A stretch of DNA of 64,000 nt, from the NCBI GenBank assembly GCA_900660155.1, contig CABFPE010000041.1:556037-620036 (forward strand). The letters run 5' to 3'. A program made the translations under genes and the position numbers. The notes below the pieces were generated by a model, which worked only from the letters and a program-made list of their open reading frames with translations, ran no database searches and was not told where the DNA came from. Positions 1-14,100 of the stretch are shown one piece after another. This stretch comes from Hofstenia miamia (lineage: Eukaryota > Xenacoelomorpha > Acoela > Hofsteniidae). Numbering within the stretch: the stretch's first letter is position 1; every line of letters starts with the position of its first letter.

Positions 1-197
1 GCATGTAATATCAGATTTTATTGCTTGTAGATAATCAGACCATGGCCAGACTGATAACCATACGAGTGCGGAGAAGTGCTGTGTTTCATGGCGCATCTAC
101 TTATGAGCACGATAGCTTTTGAAGTCAATCTGAGCTTACCCTATCATAATGAAGTCGCTTGTAGTCATTATGTGTATATCATCAGCAGGATTTAATG

Positions 198-651
198 CAG
201 TGGTTTTCAACCTCTTTTTACCAATGGAGTCCCCCTTTCCTCGGAATTTTTAGCTGGACCCCCTTAAAAAAATCACTAATAAAATAGTAGGTGAATTTTT
301 AATATTAAGGATATAGTAAATGATTATGCTTTATCTTAAAAGAAAATGTCGTTCATTTCTTCTACATAATCTCTATAAAAATAGAACAGCTGAGCTGCAT
401 TTCTTCTACATAATCTCTATAAAAATAGAACAGCTGAGCTGCATTTCCATTTTTACTTTTAGCTTTTTAAAATAGTGCAAATTTCTGGACAATTTCCATT
501 CTCAGTAATGAAAACCGTTGTAAATTAGAATTGCCCTATGAACACTCAAAATGTCACCGTGGACCCTTAATTCACAATTTTTTGTGTGCGGACTACCAGT
601 AAAATTACATGGACCTTTAGGACCCATGTGGACCCCGGTTGAGAAATACTA
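198..651. mobile_element. hAT-type non-autonomous DNA transposon
   Basis: The left end CAGTGGTTTTCAACC and the right end GGTTGAGAAATACTA form imperfect terminal inverted repeats of the widespread hAT (Charlie-like) form CAGTGGTTCTCAACC. The flanking 8-mers ATTTAATG (190-197) and GTTTAGTG (652-659) agree at 6 of 8 positions, as expected for an aged hAT 8-bp target duplication. There is no transposase frame inside. An internal 44-bp unit is repeated twice in tandem (354-397, 398-441). Family assignment rests on the end sequence recalled from knowledge, not on a search. Confidence 0.72.
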
Positions 652-1052
652 GTTTAGTGCAAGGCAAACGAGTCTAATAAATATCAACATCAACAGTAGC
701 CTTTCAAATCAGAACCTACCTAGAGTTCAGATAGGTAGATTGATATCAAAATGCCGCTTATGTAAGTTGCAGTATTCGATCTAACATCATTTAGATGGGA
801 TTGCAATTAGCTTGAGAATTCTTTAGATGTACCTAGTTTTAACCACTTCTAGTTCGTAGGTCATCCATGCCAACAAAACAAGAATGGTTTCATCTTGTGG
901 AGGCTGAAGTTGCTCTGGTCTTCATTCTGATTACCAGGTTTAATCAAAGAACTACACAGATTTCTAAGAGTTCATCACATCAGTTTGTTAACCGTTAAAG
1001 GTGATAGCTGAACTACGGGTGAACTGATTATTGTGGCCAACTCGAAAAAGAT
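652..1052. other. No gene recognised; CEP295-like intron or unread exons
   Basis: This lies 3' of the last CEP295-like exon I can place on the minus strand. Around 860-950 the minus strand has short open stretches, but none joins in phase 0 to the exon ending at 1129. The next exon is probably beyond the left edge. Confidence 0.4.
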
Positions 1053-2163
1053 TGCAATTCAATAGATTGAAACATTTTTAAAGAAATAATTAAGCATTAA
1101 CGAATATTACAAAATAAAGAACCCTTACATCAGCTGTTTCTTCAGAATTTTCATCTGATATATTGGAAGGAATAAATGGCTGATCTCCACTTAATAAAGA
1201 CATCTGCTGGCTAATCACGGCTAAAATAAGACATTCATCGGTTCTATATATCTTAAAGCGATGCGCGAAATTGATGCCAAAAGTGATCATACGTGTATGT
1301 GCAGTGGTGAGAGTTTTTACATAATCATTTTTTGAAAAAATTCATTAATAGAGATGAGTAAAATATAATACGGCATATAAAACTGTAAACAGAAAGATGT
1401 GATGTGCAACAATGTAGTCTTATATGACGGCTTGCAAAGGATTTTCATTAACAAGTCAAGAACTTTGTAGGCATTATATGAACAACCGTCCGTCCTAAGG
1501 AACTAGTGTTAGTATGCGTAACCCATTTCCACTAAGAATTTTTCAAAATTTGTGATGACTTCAACAAAAAATTTTTAAACGCGTATAACTCAAGAGCTAA
1601 CGAAGACATTTAACAACCAGAAAGAGAATTGCTTCCTCACACAGATTTTCTTCAGAAAACCAAATACCTTAGGGTAGTTGTTTTTCCCATGGACATTAGA
1701 CCGCCTCATTATCTGAAAACTAGGTATGGAAATAATTTGAATATTTTTGCAAAAATCAGATTTCTCATTGCAAAAAAATCTTATTTGAATGTAATTCAAG
1801 CAGGAGAATATGTTTTAACAGTAATCTTCATCATTGCATATGCGCGCCCAACCCCATAGATGTGTCCATGTAAAAAGTTTTCAATATTTCTTAACACTCT
1901 TGCATAAAATTGTTCACAAATGCGGGCAAATAGGTTTGTTACGCAAAAGCAACTCTAGTGGAAATAGGGTAAATAATTAATTGATTCTGTTAATGGCATA
2001 ACTTTATACTTCATTGAAATTCTAATTAAGTTAATTAAATACCACAAAATAATTCCTCAAAGATCTTTGCAAATGTAATAATGTGAAATTTGAGTTGAAT
2101 TGTAATTAAAGCTCACGAGAAAAGTCTGCACACGAGTAGAATCGGACAACATTTTTTTTGTAA
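1053..2163. repeat. 1111-bp direct repeat, copy 1 (probable assembly duplication)
   Basis: This block is repeated at 2165-3275 with no difference that I can see, separated by a single N at 2164. It carries one CEP295-like exon (1129-1220). Perfect identity plus the one-base gap points to unmerged overlapping contig ends rather than biology. Confidence 0.85.
1129..1220 (-). CDS. CEP295: CEP295-like exon g (copy 1)
   Basis: 92 nt. Its first two bases complete the codon begun at 3554 (G|CC), then 30 codons follow, including QQMSLLSGDQPFIPSNISDE, to a donor gat|gtaagg. Acceptor cttattttag. The phase agreement with exon f supports it. It is the last exon I can place before the window edge. Confidence 0.7.
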
Positions 2164-5100
2164 NTGCAATTCAATAGATTGAAACATTTTTAAAGAAATA
2201 ATTAAGCATTAACGAATATTACAAAATAAAGAACCCTTACATCAGCTGTTTCTTCAGAATTTTCATCTGATATATTGGAAGGAATAAATGGCTGATCTCC
2301 ACTTAATAAAGACATCTGCTGGCTAATCACGGCTAAAATAAGACATTCATCGGTTCTATATATCTTAAAGCGATGCGCGAAATTGATGCCAAAAGTGATC
2401 ATACGTGTATGTGCAGTGGTGAGAGTTTTTACATAATCATTTTTTGAAAAAATTCATTAATAGAGATGAGTAAAATATAATACGGCATATAAAACTGTAA
2501 ACAGAAAGATGTGATGTGCAACAATGTAGTCTTATATGACGGCTTGCAAAGGATTTTCATTAACAAGTCAAGAACTTTGTAGGCATTATATGAACAACCG
2601 TCCGTCCTAAGGAACTAGTGTTAGTATGCGTAACCCATTTCCACTAAGAATTTTTCAAAATTTGTGATGACTTCAACAAAAAATTTTTAAACGCGTATAA
2701 CTCAAGAGCTAACGAAGACATTTAACAACCAGAAAGAGAATTGCTTCCTCACACAGATTTTCTTCAGAAAACCAAATACCTTAGGGTAGTTGTTTTTCCC
2801 ATGGACATTAGACCGCCTCATTATCTGAAAACTAGGTATGGAAATAATTTGAATATTTTTGCAAAAATCAGATTTCTCATTGCAAAAAAATCTTATTTGA
2901 ATGTAATTCAAGCAGGAGAATATGTTTTAACAGTAATCTTCATCATTGCATATGCGCGCCCAACCCCATAGATGTGTCCATGTAAAAAGTTTTCAATATT
3001 TCTTAACACTCTTGCATAAAATTGTTCACAAATGCGGGCAAATAGGTTTGTTACGCAAAAGCAACTCTAGTGGAAATAGGGTAAATAATTAATTGATTCT
3101 GTTAATGGCATAACTTTATACTTCATTGAAATTCTAATTAAGTTAATTAAATACCACAAAATAATTCCTCAAAGATCTTTGCAAATGTAATAATGTGAAA
3201 TTTGAGTTGAATTGTAATTAAAGCTCACGAGAAAAGTCTGCACACGAGTAGAATCGGACAACATTTTTTTTGTAAACACTAGTATCATAATCTTGACAGA
3301 CTTAACAAAAGATATTATCTAACAAGCACTAAAAAATATACAAACTTCCAATAAGTTGAAAAATTTAAAATATTCTTTGTTAAGCTTTAATAAAACTATT
3401 TTTAAAATACTCCAACTAAGATTCAACTTGTAAACAATCGATCTGAGTTATTTCACTTTAAACTTACAAAATTGGAGTATTCGAAAAAGACGAATCTAAT
3501 ACTAAAAGGCATTAGACATTTTTGAGTGAAAAAGTCTGAAAGATTGCAAGTACCTGCATGCCTAGAATATAGTCGCTCAAACTGATTTTCCATTTCTTCC
3601 TGCTGTTCTTGATGTTCCTCAGCACGGCGATGGGGCGGTAAGAAAATATTTTTCTAAATTCAGGGCATATATCATTCAATTGTACACTTTATTAAAACAC
3701 GCCAATTTTACATAAAATAGAAATTTCATGTTAGTGTTATGATTTAAAGACACATAAAACAGCTGAATAAATATTTAGGCAAACATCTCTCATACGTCAA
3801 AACAAATCATTGACTGCAATAGGATAATTTGTAATAATGGCTTATCTAATTCAAACAAACAATCTACCGATAAATGAGCAACATTCTGCTTTCGACGATG
3901 ATTATCCTGGTTCTGAAGAGAACCCAAATCTTGGCAGAGATCTGTGTATTGCTAAAAAAAGAGGTAATAGAAAATTTTGGAGATAAGCTAATACCTGATC
4001 CAATTTAACTTTATGCAGAGCCTCCTTGCGACGAATACGAGCTTTTTCAAGTTGCTCGTTTTTAACGGAGATCCGCTGGCGTTCCTTCTCTTCCATACAC
4101 TTCTCATATTCTTCTGCCGCCTCATGTGCAGACTAAGAATGAATTTGTCAACAAAATATTGAAAAATGATTTGGATACTTCGACAAGGAGTAAAAGTCAA
4201 ACAAAAATAAAATTCCAGAAAAGATATATGGTTAAAAGAGTCAATCATATTTTGAAATTAAGTTTTATAAGGGGAAGAGGGGCGACTATCTAAACATTCA
4301 AAATTGCGATTTTTGCATATGAATAATGTGATAGAAATAATTTTTTACTGGTTTTCACACGGAAAGGGTTAGGGTTGGGACTTAAAAAATCCGAAAATGC
4401 AATAGCATAGAAAAATGTCTCCAGTTTCATTTACGTCATAAAAATTCACTTGGTTACGAAACTTTGAAGCGCAGACTAAATTTGTGGAGATTAGTTGTTG
4501 CTCTCATTGGCTTTAGATAATATTATCTCAATATGAAGTGTGAGCCTCTGAAAGTTTTTAAGAGCTAATTTACTCAGATATGTGTCCATATCAAATTTTT
4601 TTTAGAGAAAATTGCTTGAAATATGGATAAAACCGGGTGCAAATCTTTGGATACACCAGCAGTTTAGTGTTAATTTATATAGGTTCAAAATCACCCCAAG
4701 CCCAAAATAAATAAAAAATAGGTCGCCAAAGCATCTCTACGTATAGACAAATGAGAATATGAAGGTTTGTAAAACAAAAATTTATAGTGCATCCCCAAAA
4801 ATAATTCAGAAGTTAGAACGCAATGCTATATTGTGCTCAATAAGAAGATGGTCAACTAGACTCTCATACCTGATATTTGTCAAAAGCTTCCTTTTCTGAA
4901 TAGGCCGATGGCACAGGATGAAATTGACGAATGAATCCGCTGCTAACTTCAACAGCCTCCGCAATTTTGACAATGGGTTTGACGAGTGCAGAATCAAATG
5001 AAGGGATTGATTTGGGGAGGGAAGCAATTTCTGCTGCACGTTCTTTCTCAATATCGATTGCATGCTGTCTAAATATTTAACTTTAAACTACTGTAAAATT

Positions 5101-8100
5101 AACACATCTATCACATCCATAAGTTAATACTATATTTTGTATATTATAAATCCTAGCAGAGTATGAAACCTAATGAATATTAGACATACATGTTGTGATG
5201 AATGCCATTAGTTAATAAGAAGATATAAATTCTTGAGTACCAATTATTTGGTGTAATAAAATTAATAGCATGTTCTAAAAACCGAAAAAATGTGCTTCAG
5301 CATACGAGTTGAACCTTCAAAAGGACCTGTTCCCTGTGTATGTTCAGTAGAACATCTGTGTACAGATCTCTTCCAAGAAATTGATGTTGGTTTACTGTTT
5401 TTTCGTAGACCTTCACTGTTTGACTATTTTTATATAATTTAAACCATTTTTCCGTTTTACTTGCTTGGGAGCTGGAATGACCAGCTAAGTCTAAATTTTG
5501 GTCCAGTTTTATATAATTCAATTTTGTTTTCAGCCGGTAACGCCCAGGTAGACAAATATGTCTTCATCATATCATAAAGACCTTAATTATTGCAACATTA
5601 ATTCATAATATTAGTCAGTATTGCTATTATCAAAATGAGCAAGTTAACATAAAAACTAGTTATGTAATGGGATTTGCAGAAGTTTTTAATGTTATTATTT
5701 CTTAAATTCTGAGTACATGATTATACTTGAGACATCCCATTATATTTACTTCCTATTATTATTACCTTATGTTAGAGTGGAACACAAAGCGAGAATTTTT
5801 TAAACATAATACACCTTCGGCATGAATATTGTCAATAAATATATTTAAAGATTGCTACACCAGCACAGAGAACAGATAATAATTAAAGTATACATCAAAT
5901 GAATTAAGCAAGTAAATCAAACAGCGTATATAAGAGCTCAGCAGCTGATAGTATAATTTTATATGGCCTCAGCCGACCTGAGAGCCAAACATAGAGAAGC
6001 ACTGACGCACTGCAAAGGGTGTTCTCAACAATACCCAACGTAAAATATGTATTATCATGTTTAGATTACGAATTTGACCATCGCTTTCTTTGACCAATTG
6101 CTTTGATATGCGCTCGATTGCTTTAATTTGCATCGTGTGCCATGTTGACCTTCGGGTGTACAAATTTCGAGCACATTAAGTTGGAATGCTATTCTTGGGC
6201 AATCAAATGGGCAAGTTGGTGAACCAAAGTAGAGATGTTAGAAGATGATTTTGTCACAGAAATGAGAGAGGTGATTATTTGAAAAACTATTTCGGGAATA
6301 TCCATACATTGCAGTCGATCTCTGAGCATTCTGTGAACTCTAAACAACGCCATTTCCCTGTGGATTATAAAGTTTAGTGTGAGAATTACGGACTTTGAAT
6401 GAATTCATAATATCGCTGAAAACAGGGAAGATGAACCGAGGCCCCTTCCCCGATCTAAATGGATTATGCGTGGTGCTCCATGTCTCCATATCCATTCGCA
6501 ATAAATCTTCTCCAATAATTATGGGAACTGGCAAATGAATGTCCTAAAAATTTAGTGGTAACTGTCTTCCTTCAATTTCCGCAGACGATGACACTCGTTC
6601 ATTAGCCGTGAATACATTGCCATCAACTGCAATATATTCATGAGTAAGTGAAATTGACTTGATGAGGCTATCGGTATGTAATCTACATAAATAATCGATA
6701 TTTATAAATGAATAGAGAGAAATTTGGTGGATTCTACAATAATGTATCTCATGCGGTATTTGAAGATAAGTGACTCTCTTGATAGTTTGACCTTGAAGCA
6801 AAAACCGAAGTTCACACCTTTCACTAGCACAAATACCACTCAATACAATACCTGTTGGAGCATTTTTACCATTTGAACATTTGAGAAAATTTAGCGTCGT
6901 CTGATGTGCCTGCCAAGCATATAAAATTGTGATATCAGTATTTCATCAGAAAACAACGCGTTTCCTTTCATTGTTAAGCTGACCAATCTTTATGCTTATG
7001 ACAAAATGTCTTTTCGCTAGGAACATTGCCTTTTTATGGTAGAACAGCTTCAATGGCTTTAGATGATTTTTTTGGTTTCTTCCATTCGTTTTGTGGTGGT
7101 CTTTGGTCGACCGATAGGCCTTTCAAATCCAAAGTTTCCTGCTGATTCAAAGTTATTTATTGATTTCGAAACTGTTTTATGTATCAATTTAAACTTTTCC
7201 CACTTTCTCTAGAGCTGTAGCAATCGTTGAATAGAATTTTTTGGGCATTACTTTCTGTAGAAATTCTTCAGCCAGGCATCCTTCACTACAAGATATTAAT
7301 GTCTCACAAAAATTAGTTTTCGCAAGGTATTGGATCTATCATTAACCAATCATTTCCATTTAATATGTACTGACCTTCATAACTAACTCAACCAAATCGC
7401 ACCCTATATGCCCGCAGCTATATTCATAGACGCGGTGCAGCTTTGATGCATCCACATCTAACTTAGACACACAATCTACGACTAGTTGATGGGAAATATT
7501 AAACAAAGTTCTCAAACAACTTGAAATATCATCCCAATGCAAAATTTGTCGAGTTCGCTGGATAAATAAAAACGGTTGAATTCTTGCATGCGCAAAGTTC
7601 TGATGTACTGTCGAACTAACGTTCGAATATTTACTACAGACTAAAACTTCCATCGTGAACATTGATGTTCGTCCCGCGTGAATTTTGCCTGAATGCTTTT
7701 AACCAAAATTCAAAACATATTGGACAAATCAAAGCACAAAAAAATATACGTAATAGCAAATTCATTTGCTTACGAAATTATTTTTAGAAATTAAAAAGAA
7801 GCATTTTACTAAATATTTTAAAGATCGATGGGCTTGGTTGCCCTTCTAGTCCTAAAAATATGTTTTGTTCCAAGTCTTGGTCCGGTCACGCAAAGATCTA
7901 TTGAGGAAAATCAGTTTATGCTAGTGTCTGTAGTTTTCTTTCGTGTCATTTTAGAAATAATTGTTAATAAATATTAATTGGCATAATCAGAAATACTTTG
8001 GTAGTAAACTAATAAGTTGATCAAGAAAATTTTAAACCGGTTTGAAGATAGTTGTATGTAGAGTTAGAAAATACGACACACTAAATGTATAATTATAGAA

Positions 8101-11100
8101 TGCAGTAACAATAAAAAAGTTAACATTACATTAATTCTCAAGAAAAAGAATAGATTACATTGAGTTACGCTTTAAAATTTCTAAAACCAAAAACAACAAT
8201 ATATGCGAAAACCTCAATAACTTCGAGCACCGTCACTATGCTAATCCCCATTAAAAAGCCAGCAGTGCCACCCACATTGCTAATGAGGTTATACCACGAG
8301 ATCTTCAAATCAAATTCTATCAGTGTCATCCAGTTATTTTCAAGAAAGATATGAACATATACTAGTTGTTTCTTAAGGTACATAAATGCATTTTCAACAT
8401 ACAACTCTTGAACAGCCTTTGGCAGCTGAGAAAAGTCCTTCGGAAGTTTTCTACCCAATATACGCAGAAGGTCGACATTGAAGTCTTCGTGGCTGGCCAG
8501 AAGTGGGAGAAATTCAACAGACGTAAAATCAACCGAAGTTGAGAATATATCGTAAGCAGAAGAAGAGCAGGGTAACTTACAATTCTCCACACACTTACGT
8601 ATCTGAGATTTTTTCAAACAGTTGAGATCAGAATAAGAATCAATACACTCACGATGATCGAAATAAATTATGGGGGAACAGTTACAATGCATAAGTCCAT
8701 GATAATGCTTACAATACTCATAACACCAATCAAAAGAGTAATTGATCGCTGAAACATTATCAATTTTTCTTAAAAAGGGCAAAAAACTATCGTTTTGCAC
8801 TGTTCGAATCTTCTCTATTGTAATTGGCTTGCTTCTACATTCGGTATCACCATGAGGAATGAAGGTAGACTGCACCAACCTGATAGAAGCGCTAACTTTA
8901 CTACCACCTGATACTTCAAATCCATAATTGTCAGGATTAATCGGGTATCCAGGATACATTAGCGTAATTCTTGCACCATTGATGCCTCTTAGAACTGTAA
9001 AACTGAAGTCAGAATCGAGGTTTAGAATCAGTTTTATTCCAAATCTTGATCCGTAATTATTATTTTTAAAGTGACTCTGGTACTTCTGCAAATAATAACA
9101 CATTCCAAACCTGTCAGTGGGTAACGGTTGAATCCAGTCATCCGCACATTCACGATCGTCCACTTGACATCTTAATATGAAATCGTTTTTAGGCATTTGA
9201 TGTTCGACGTACTCACTATATTTATAGAGACCTCCATTTAGTTTTCCATCAACCAAATCCAATAGGTTCTCGCTGCTATTATGTTTGAACACCTCCTTCG
9301 ATGCGTTGCCCAAAACATAGTCAATAATTAAATTCCTTATCTCATTATATGAGTTAGAGGCGTATTTTGAGTCAACGGAATGTATTTTCTTCAAATTGCA
9401 AAAAACAATGTTTGGGAGTAAAGTTCTATCATGGACTGGCTTATCATTGATAGTTGTTGAATATTTGAACTGTCGATAGGCATTGATATTCAAATACAAA
9501 CTGTAGACCAAAGCAGTCAAACAACAGCATGTAATAATCGACCAGCCAATTTTTGTAAAGATCTTAGTTGATGTTATGATTCTTGGGAATGCCGCACATG
9601 AAAGTGATGCAAGCTTTGTCTTCACGATCTCTTTCCCTAGATCCATTATATAAACTAATAACTTCTATTCAGTAATCAATTATTGAAAGCTATTAATATA
9701 TATTGCTTATTAACTCTTTAAGAAAAGTATCGGATGTTGATAAAGGCAAACACTGTGAACGAAATTCTGGACAACAAACAGCTCTACAAATACACATTTT
9801 ACAAATCTTGTTTGCGTGAATTACTAGAGACATATATATGTTGTTTCAAAATAATTATGAATTAAAAATTCGCTTAAAATTTTCCCACTCATTATAAATT
9901 TGTGCATTGGTCATACTTTATACGGCATGTAAACATCAGTGGCGGCTCGTGCATGCAAAATTTAGGCAAGCAAATATTTTTTTGAGTAACCAAAATAGTG
10001 TAAATTATAAACCATGAAAAATTTATTTATAAAGGAAAACCCCGAGACAATTTCTTCCAGAAATTTATCTGTAATATTATTATAGAAATAAGTTCAATAA
10101 AATTGTTAACGGTTTCTGTAGTTTTTTCTCCTCTAATCGGTTATTCTTCTATTTGTTTAAAATTTCTTTAACCAAAAAATAATCATTATGCAAGACGATG
10201 ATCAAAACCCAATAGTTTGTATTAATTCAAATATTTACATATTTTCGGTAAGGTAGTCAATAAATCATGCATTTCAAAATATTGAATAAGAATTTTGTCG
10301 ATTTTTACAATTGAAGGCATGTTGATGATAGAAATCTTGAGATAAATTCCAATTTTTTTCAAGATTGAGAAACTTCGATTAGAAAATGAAAATTCAATTA
10401 AGGTTTCTCAAAATTTTTTAAAATTTTTTTCCAAATCTATTGCCTTAAAATATACACATTATATTTTATTTTTTGAATGATGTGGTAACACATTCGTAGA
10501 AAAAATTATTTTTTCATTCACAATTGTTATAAATTTTCTAAATTCTATTAGGAAAAACAAATGGCTACCACTTTATATTTAAGAATATTGTACAAGGAAT
10601 CCGTGAGGTAAGAAATGCGAAAAAACTATATACCAGATATGAGCCTCGCTTAAATATATTTCTGTTTCTGGTTCTGCTTTAATGTAAAAATGTTTCTGAT
10701 TGATTTAAATAATAAATATTATGTTTACTTTTGGGTCATCGTATTGAATTATAATATTAGTAGTTCTTTTAGGCTCCGGGTAGACTATGTGATTGGTCAC
10801 GCGTGATCTGTCACATTTTGGTAAAATCGCATTTCTAACTACCGAGATAATTAGTTATGTTATGTGACGTTTTTATTAACTTTTCTTCGTAACAATCACG
10901 TAGTCTAACCGTAGCCTTACAATGGAATTAATTCAATGTGAAGCAATGAGCGGAGTGCTTGCTTTGCTAGCTAAATCTTCGCGCGATGAATTTAACAAAA
11001 CGGATGTAATTTTATCGTTTGAGCGCATCTTACTCATGGTGGTTCCTGGAAAAGCCCATCAGTGATGCGGAAAGGCGAAAGCTGATATCGAAGAGTGACG

Positions 11101-14100
11101 CTAAACTAACACCTGAGGGGCGCAGCTGTACAGATCGCTGTACCTACAGTGGAAGTTAAACACCAAAGTAAAAAAAGTGCTGCCATGTGTATTTTGTGCA
11201 TGTCAGGGTGGGGACGGTCGTGGATGCTCTGTTGGTTTGTGGAAAACAAACGGAGACGCAGGGGAAACACTGTTAGCAAGAATGCTGCTGGTGACTAGTT
11301 TCATGGGTGCGTCTCATGAGGCAGATTTCAGGGATAACTCTGTTTTTGGAAAAAAATTGTAGGTTTTCAAAAAATCTTTCAATCAAAACACATAGATTTA
11401 CTAATTCGGTTTAGTAGTTTAAACAATTTAAACATTTTGATAGTCGTAACAGTGATTAATCGTAAGAAATTTCTGTGAACTTTTGCTAGTAACAAATTAT
11501 GTGGAACTCTGACGAGAAAGTGAGGCATGCATACCGCTTTGAATTCGCCAATTATTCTTCATATATAACATAATGTATAGGGCATCAATTTGTCTATTAC
11601 ATAATTTGCTAAACACGAAATAAGTCATTCTAATCAAACAAACTTGCAAATCAAAACAATGCAGTCCTGAGCAGCGTAAAATGAGGCAAATTTTGGCTTC
11701 ACCTTACGAAAATAATGTACAATGCAAGCTTACAACTAACTTTATTGTCACGCGTCTTTATTGTTATTAATCAAGAAAAAAATCTTAATTTAGTTAAAAC
11801 AATTATATACATGATGTTATATTTTATTTCATTAAAAAATATCCTTAAAACATTGACTCTGAAATGTTTAAATGTATTTTTTAACAACCAAACTAAAAGC
11901 TCCTGTAATTAAAAATTTTCAACTAATCAACATCAACAGCTATGTAAACGAGTGGATTATAGTAATGTAAATTTGTTGACCTGTTATAATTACCAAGATT
12001 TGCCCTTACATTATGGCCGATATGAAATTATGCAGAATATACGTTAAAATTACTTAGAATGCATGTGGTGATAAAGTGATTACCAGGGCTGCTATTTTTT
12101 TACCTAAAATTACAAACTTTTAAAATTGACTTTATTTACCTAAAAACCCAAAACCCATTTTTACCCATTATTTTTATCTCGAAATTTGAAATTACTTAAG
12201 CAAAAATTGCTTTTAAGTACTATATATCAGCACTAAATAGTTAAAATCAAAGACAACCAAAAAAATTTGCTGTAGTTGTAGTAATCAGTAATATATTAAT
12301 AATTAAGAAGTTGGCCTCAAAAGAGAGCGGNCCCCCCCCCCCTCCTCTAAACGTGCCACTGATCAATATATTACATTTTTTATTTGTTTTATAAATTTTG
12401 ACTTTATTGGCTTTTGACAGCCCTAATGAGTATTAATATATATTTAAATAAATAGCAAATCACAATCAGCATTTCAAAATTAGAATCAATCTAAAGTAAA
12501 CCCTCTTTGTGTAATATCGTGATTTGTACTGATGCTACAGGCAATATATTAGGCTGGAGAAACAAGATCAGAAACAATTATGCTTGTCGAAAATCCCCTT
12601 ATAACACTATTTGGTGAGAAATCATCTCATTTTAGTATTGTTTGTAACTTGAAAACTGCATTATCATGAAACAAGTGAAATTTCAGGAAATATTCTCTCT
12701 GAACTGTAGAAAACCTGCTAAAATACTATTCATAACAATGAAGGTAAAACCTTGATATTAGATGAGCATTTTGTTGCTGAATTCGCAGTGCGTTCTCCTC
12801 TCGTTGCTTCTCAAGTGCTCTCCGTTCACGCTCTTCGGCTTGTTTTGTCATAAGTCTTGAGTTTATCTTCTTTGAATCGCAGTGTTCTTGCATCAACTTA
12901 CTCTAAATCATTTGCTTACAACAAATTTTGTGCAGTGAAATTCAGGTGAAAAATGACCCTCTAAAATCATTAATATATATAAAGATGAGTGTGATACCTC
13001 ATAACTAGAAGTTACATGAAGATCACTACAATTCCGAACAAATTTCCCTGCAACATCAAATGAAAAAACGAAAAATAAAACAAGCATTTCAAAATATTTT
13101 AACCTTAAACAGCCTAGAGTCCATTTTAAAGGACAAACCGTTTTTCCACATTTACAAAAGAATTTTCTTCAAGCCTATTTCCAAATTTGAAAATCTTGGG
13201 GCATTGGTAGGTCTATTGGGGAACATACTTTAATGAAATGTTGAAAATTTCTATTAAAGCTTATTGCTGTGGCAGAGATTGTTGAATAGATTAACAAGTT
13301 TTCTTAGAAATTTTCGAATTTTTGAAAAAGATTTNTTTTAAAGGACAAACCGTTTTTCCACATTTACAAAAGAATTTTCTTCAAGCCTATTTCCAAATTT
13401 GAAAATCTTGGGGCATTGGTAGGTCTATTGGGGAACATACTTTAATGAAATGTTGAAAATTTCTATTAAAGCTTATTGCTGTGGCAGAGATTGTTGAATA
13501 GATTAACAAGTTTTCTTAGAAATTTTCGAATTTTTGAAAAAGATTTAAATTCTCTCCATTTCTATAGTTAATGTATTTAGAAGGTTTTGAGCCGCTGGAG
13601 GCAACAAAGAACTTTGCCTGTTTTTTGATATGTACAAAGATATTAAAAACCCATTGAGGCGTGCCATGCGCAAAGTCAGAGATCGCGAGGCCGATGGTGG
13701 GTGCTTTCAGATTGAGCACACCATTAAATGTTGTTTTTGAGCTGTAAGCATTTAAAATTTTTTAAAGGATCATGAAAAAATTTTAAACATCCCCCGGCTG
13801 TTTAAGGTTAATGTCGACATGTAAAAAAGAACTGAAAATGTGAATGGATTTGTAAATCATACAGAAAAAAAATTATGAACTCTACCTATAATCGAAACTT
13901 AATTCATGTTTGATTAATATGCATTCCAAAATGGGAAAAATTAAAATAATTTTGCACTACATTTAGATCAAAATGTGTACATATTATATAGTGCATAAGT
14001 ATACATTTATACAAGAAGACAACCATTTTTCAAAAATACACTCTCAACCTTGTTGTTATCTACTCATTATGGGTCCAAGAGTGCCAATCAGAACATTAAA

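Noticed and set aside
860-950. A further CEP295-like exon
   Set aside because: Neither usable acceptor gives an open frame in the required phase 0, and the polypyrimidine context is poor.
1629-2971. Repeated 76- and 69-codon open frames in the two 1111-bp blocks
   Set aside because: They are intronic, overlap on opposite strands, lack motifs, and are doubled only because the block is duplicated.
9937-12361. A 2.4-kb hAT element bounded by CAGTGGCGGCTCGTG and GCCACTG
   Set aside because: Only the first seven end bases agree, the flanking 8-mers do not match, and no transposase is visible between them. They are probably two unrelated ends.
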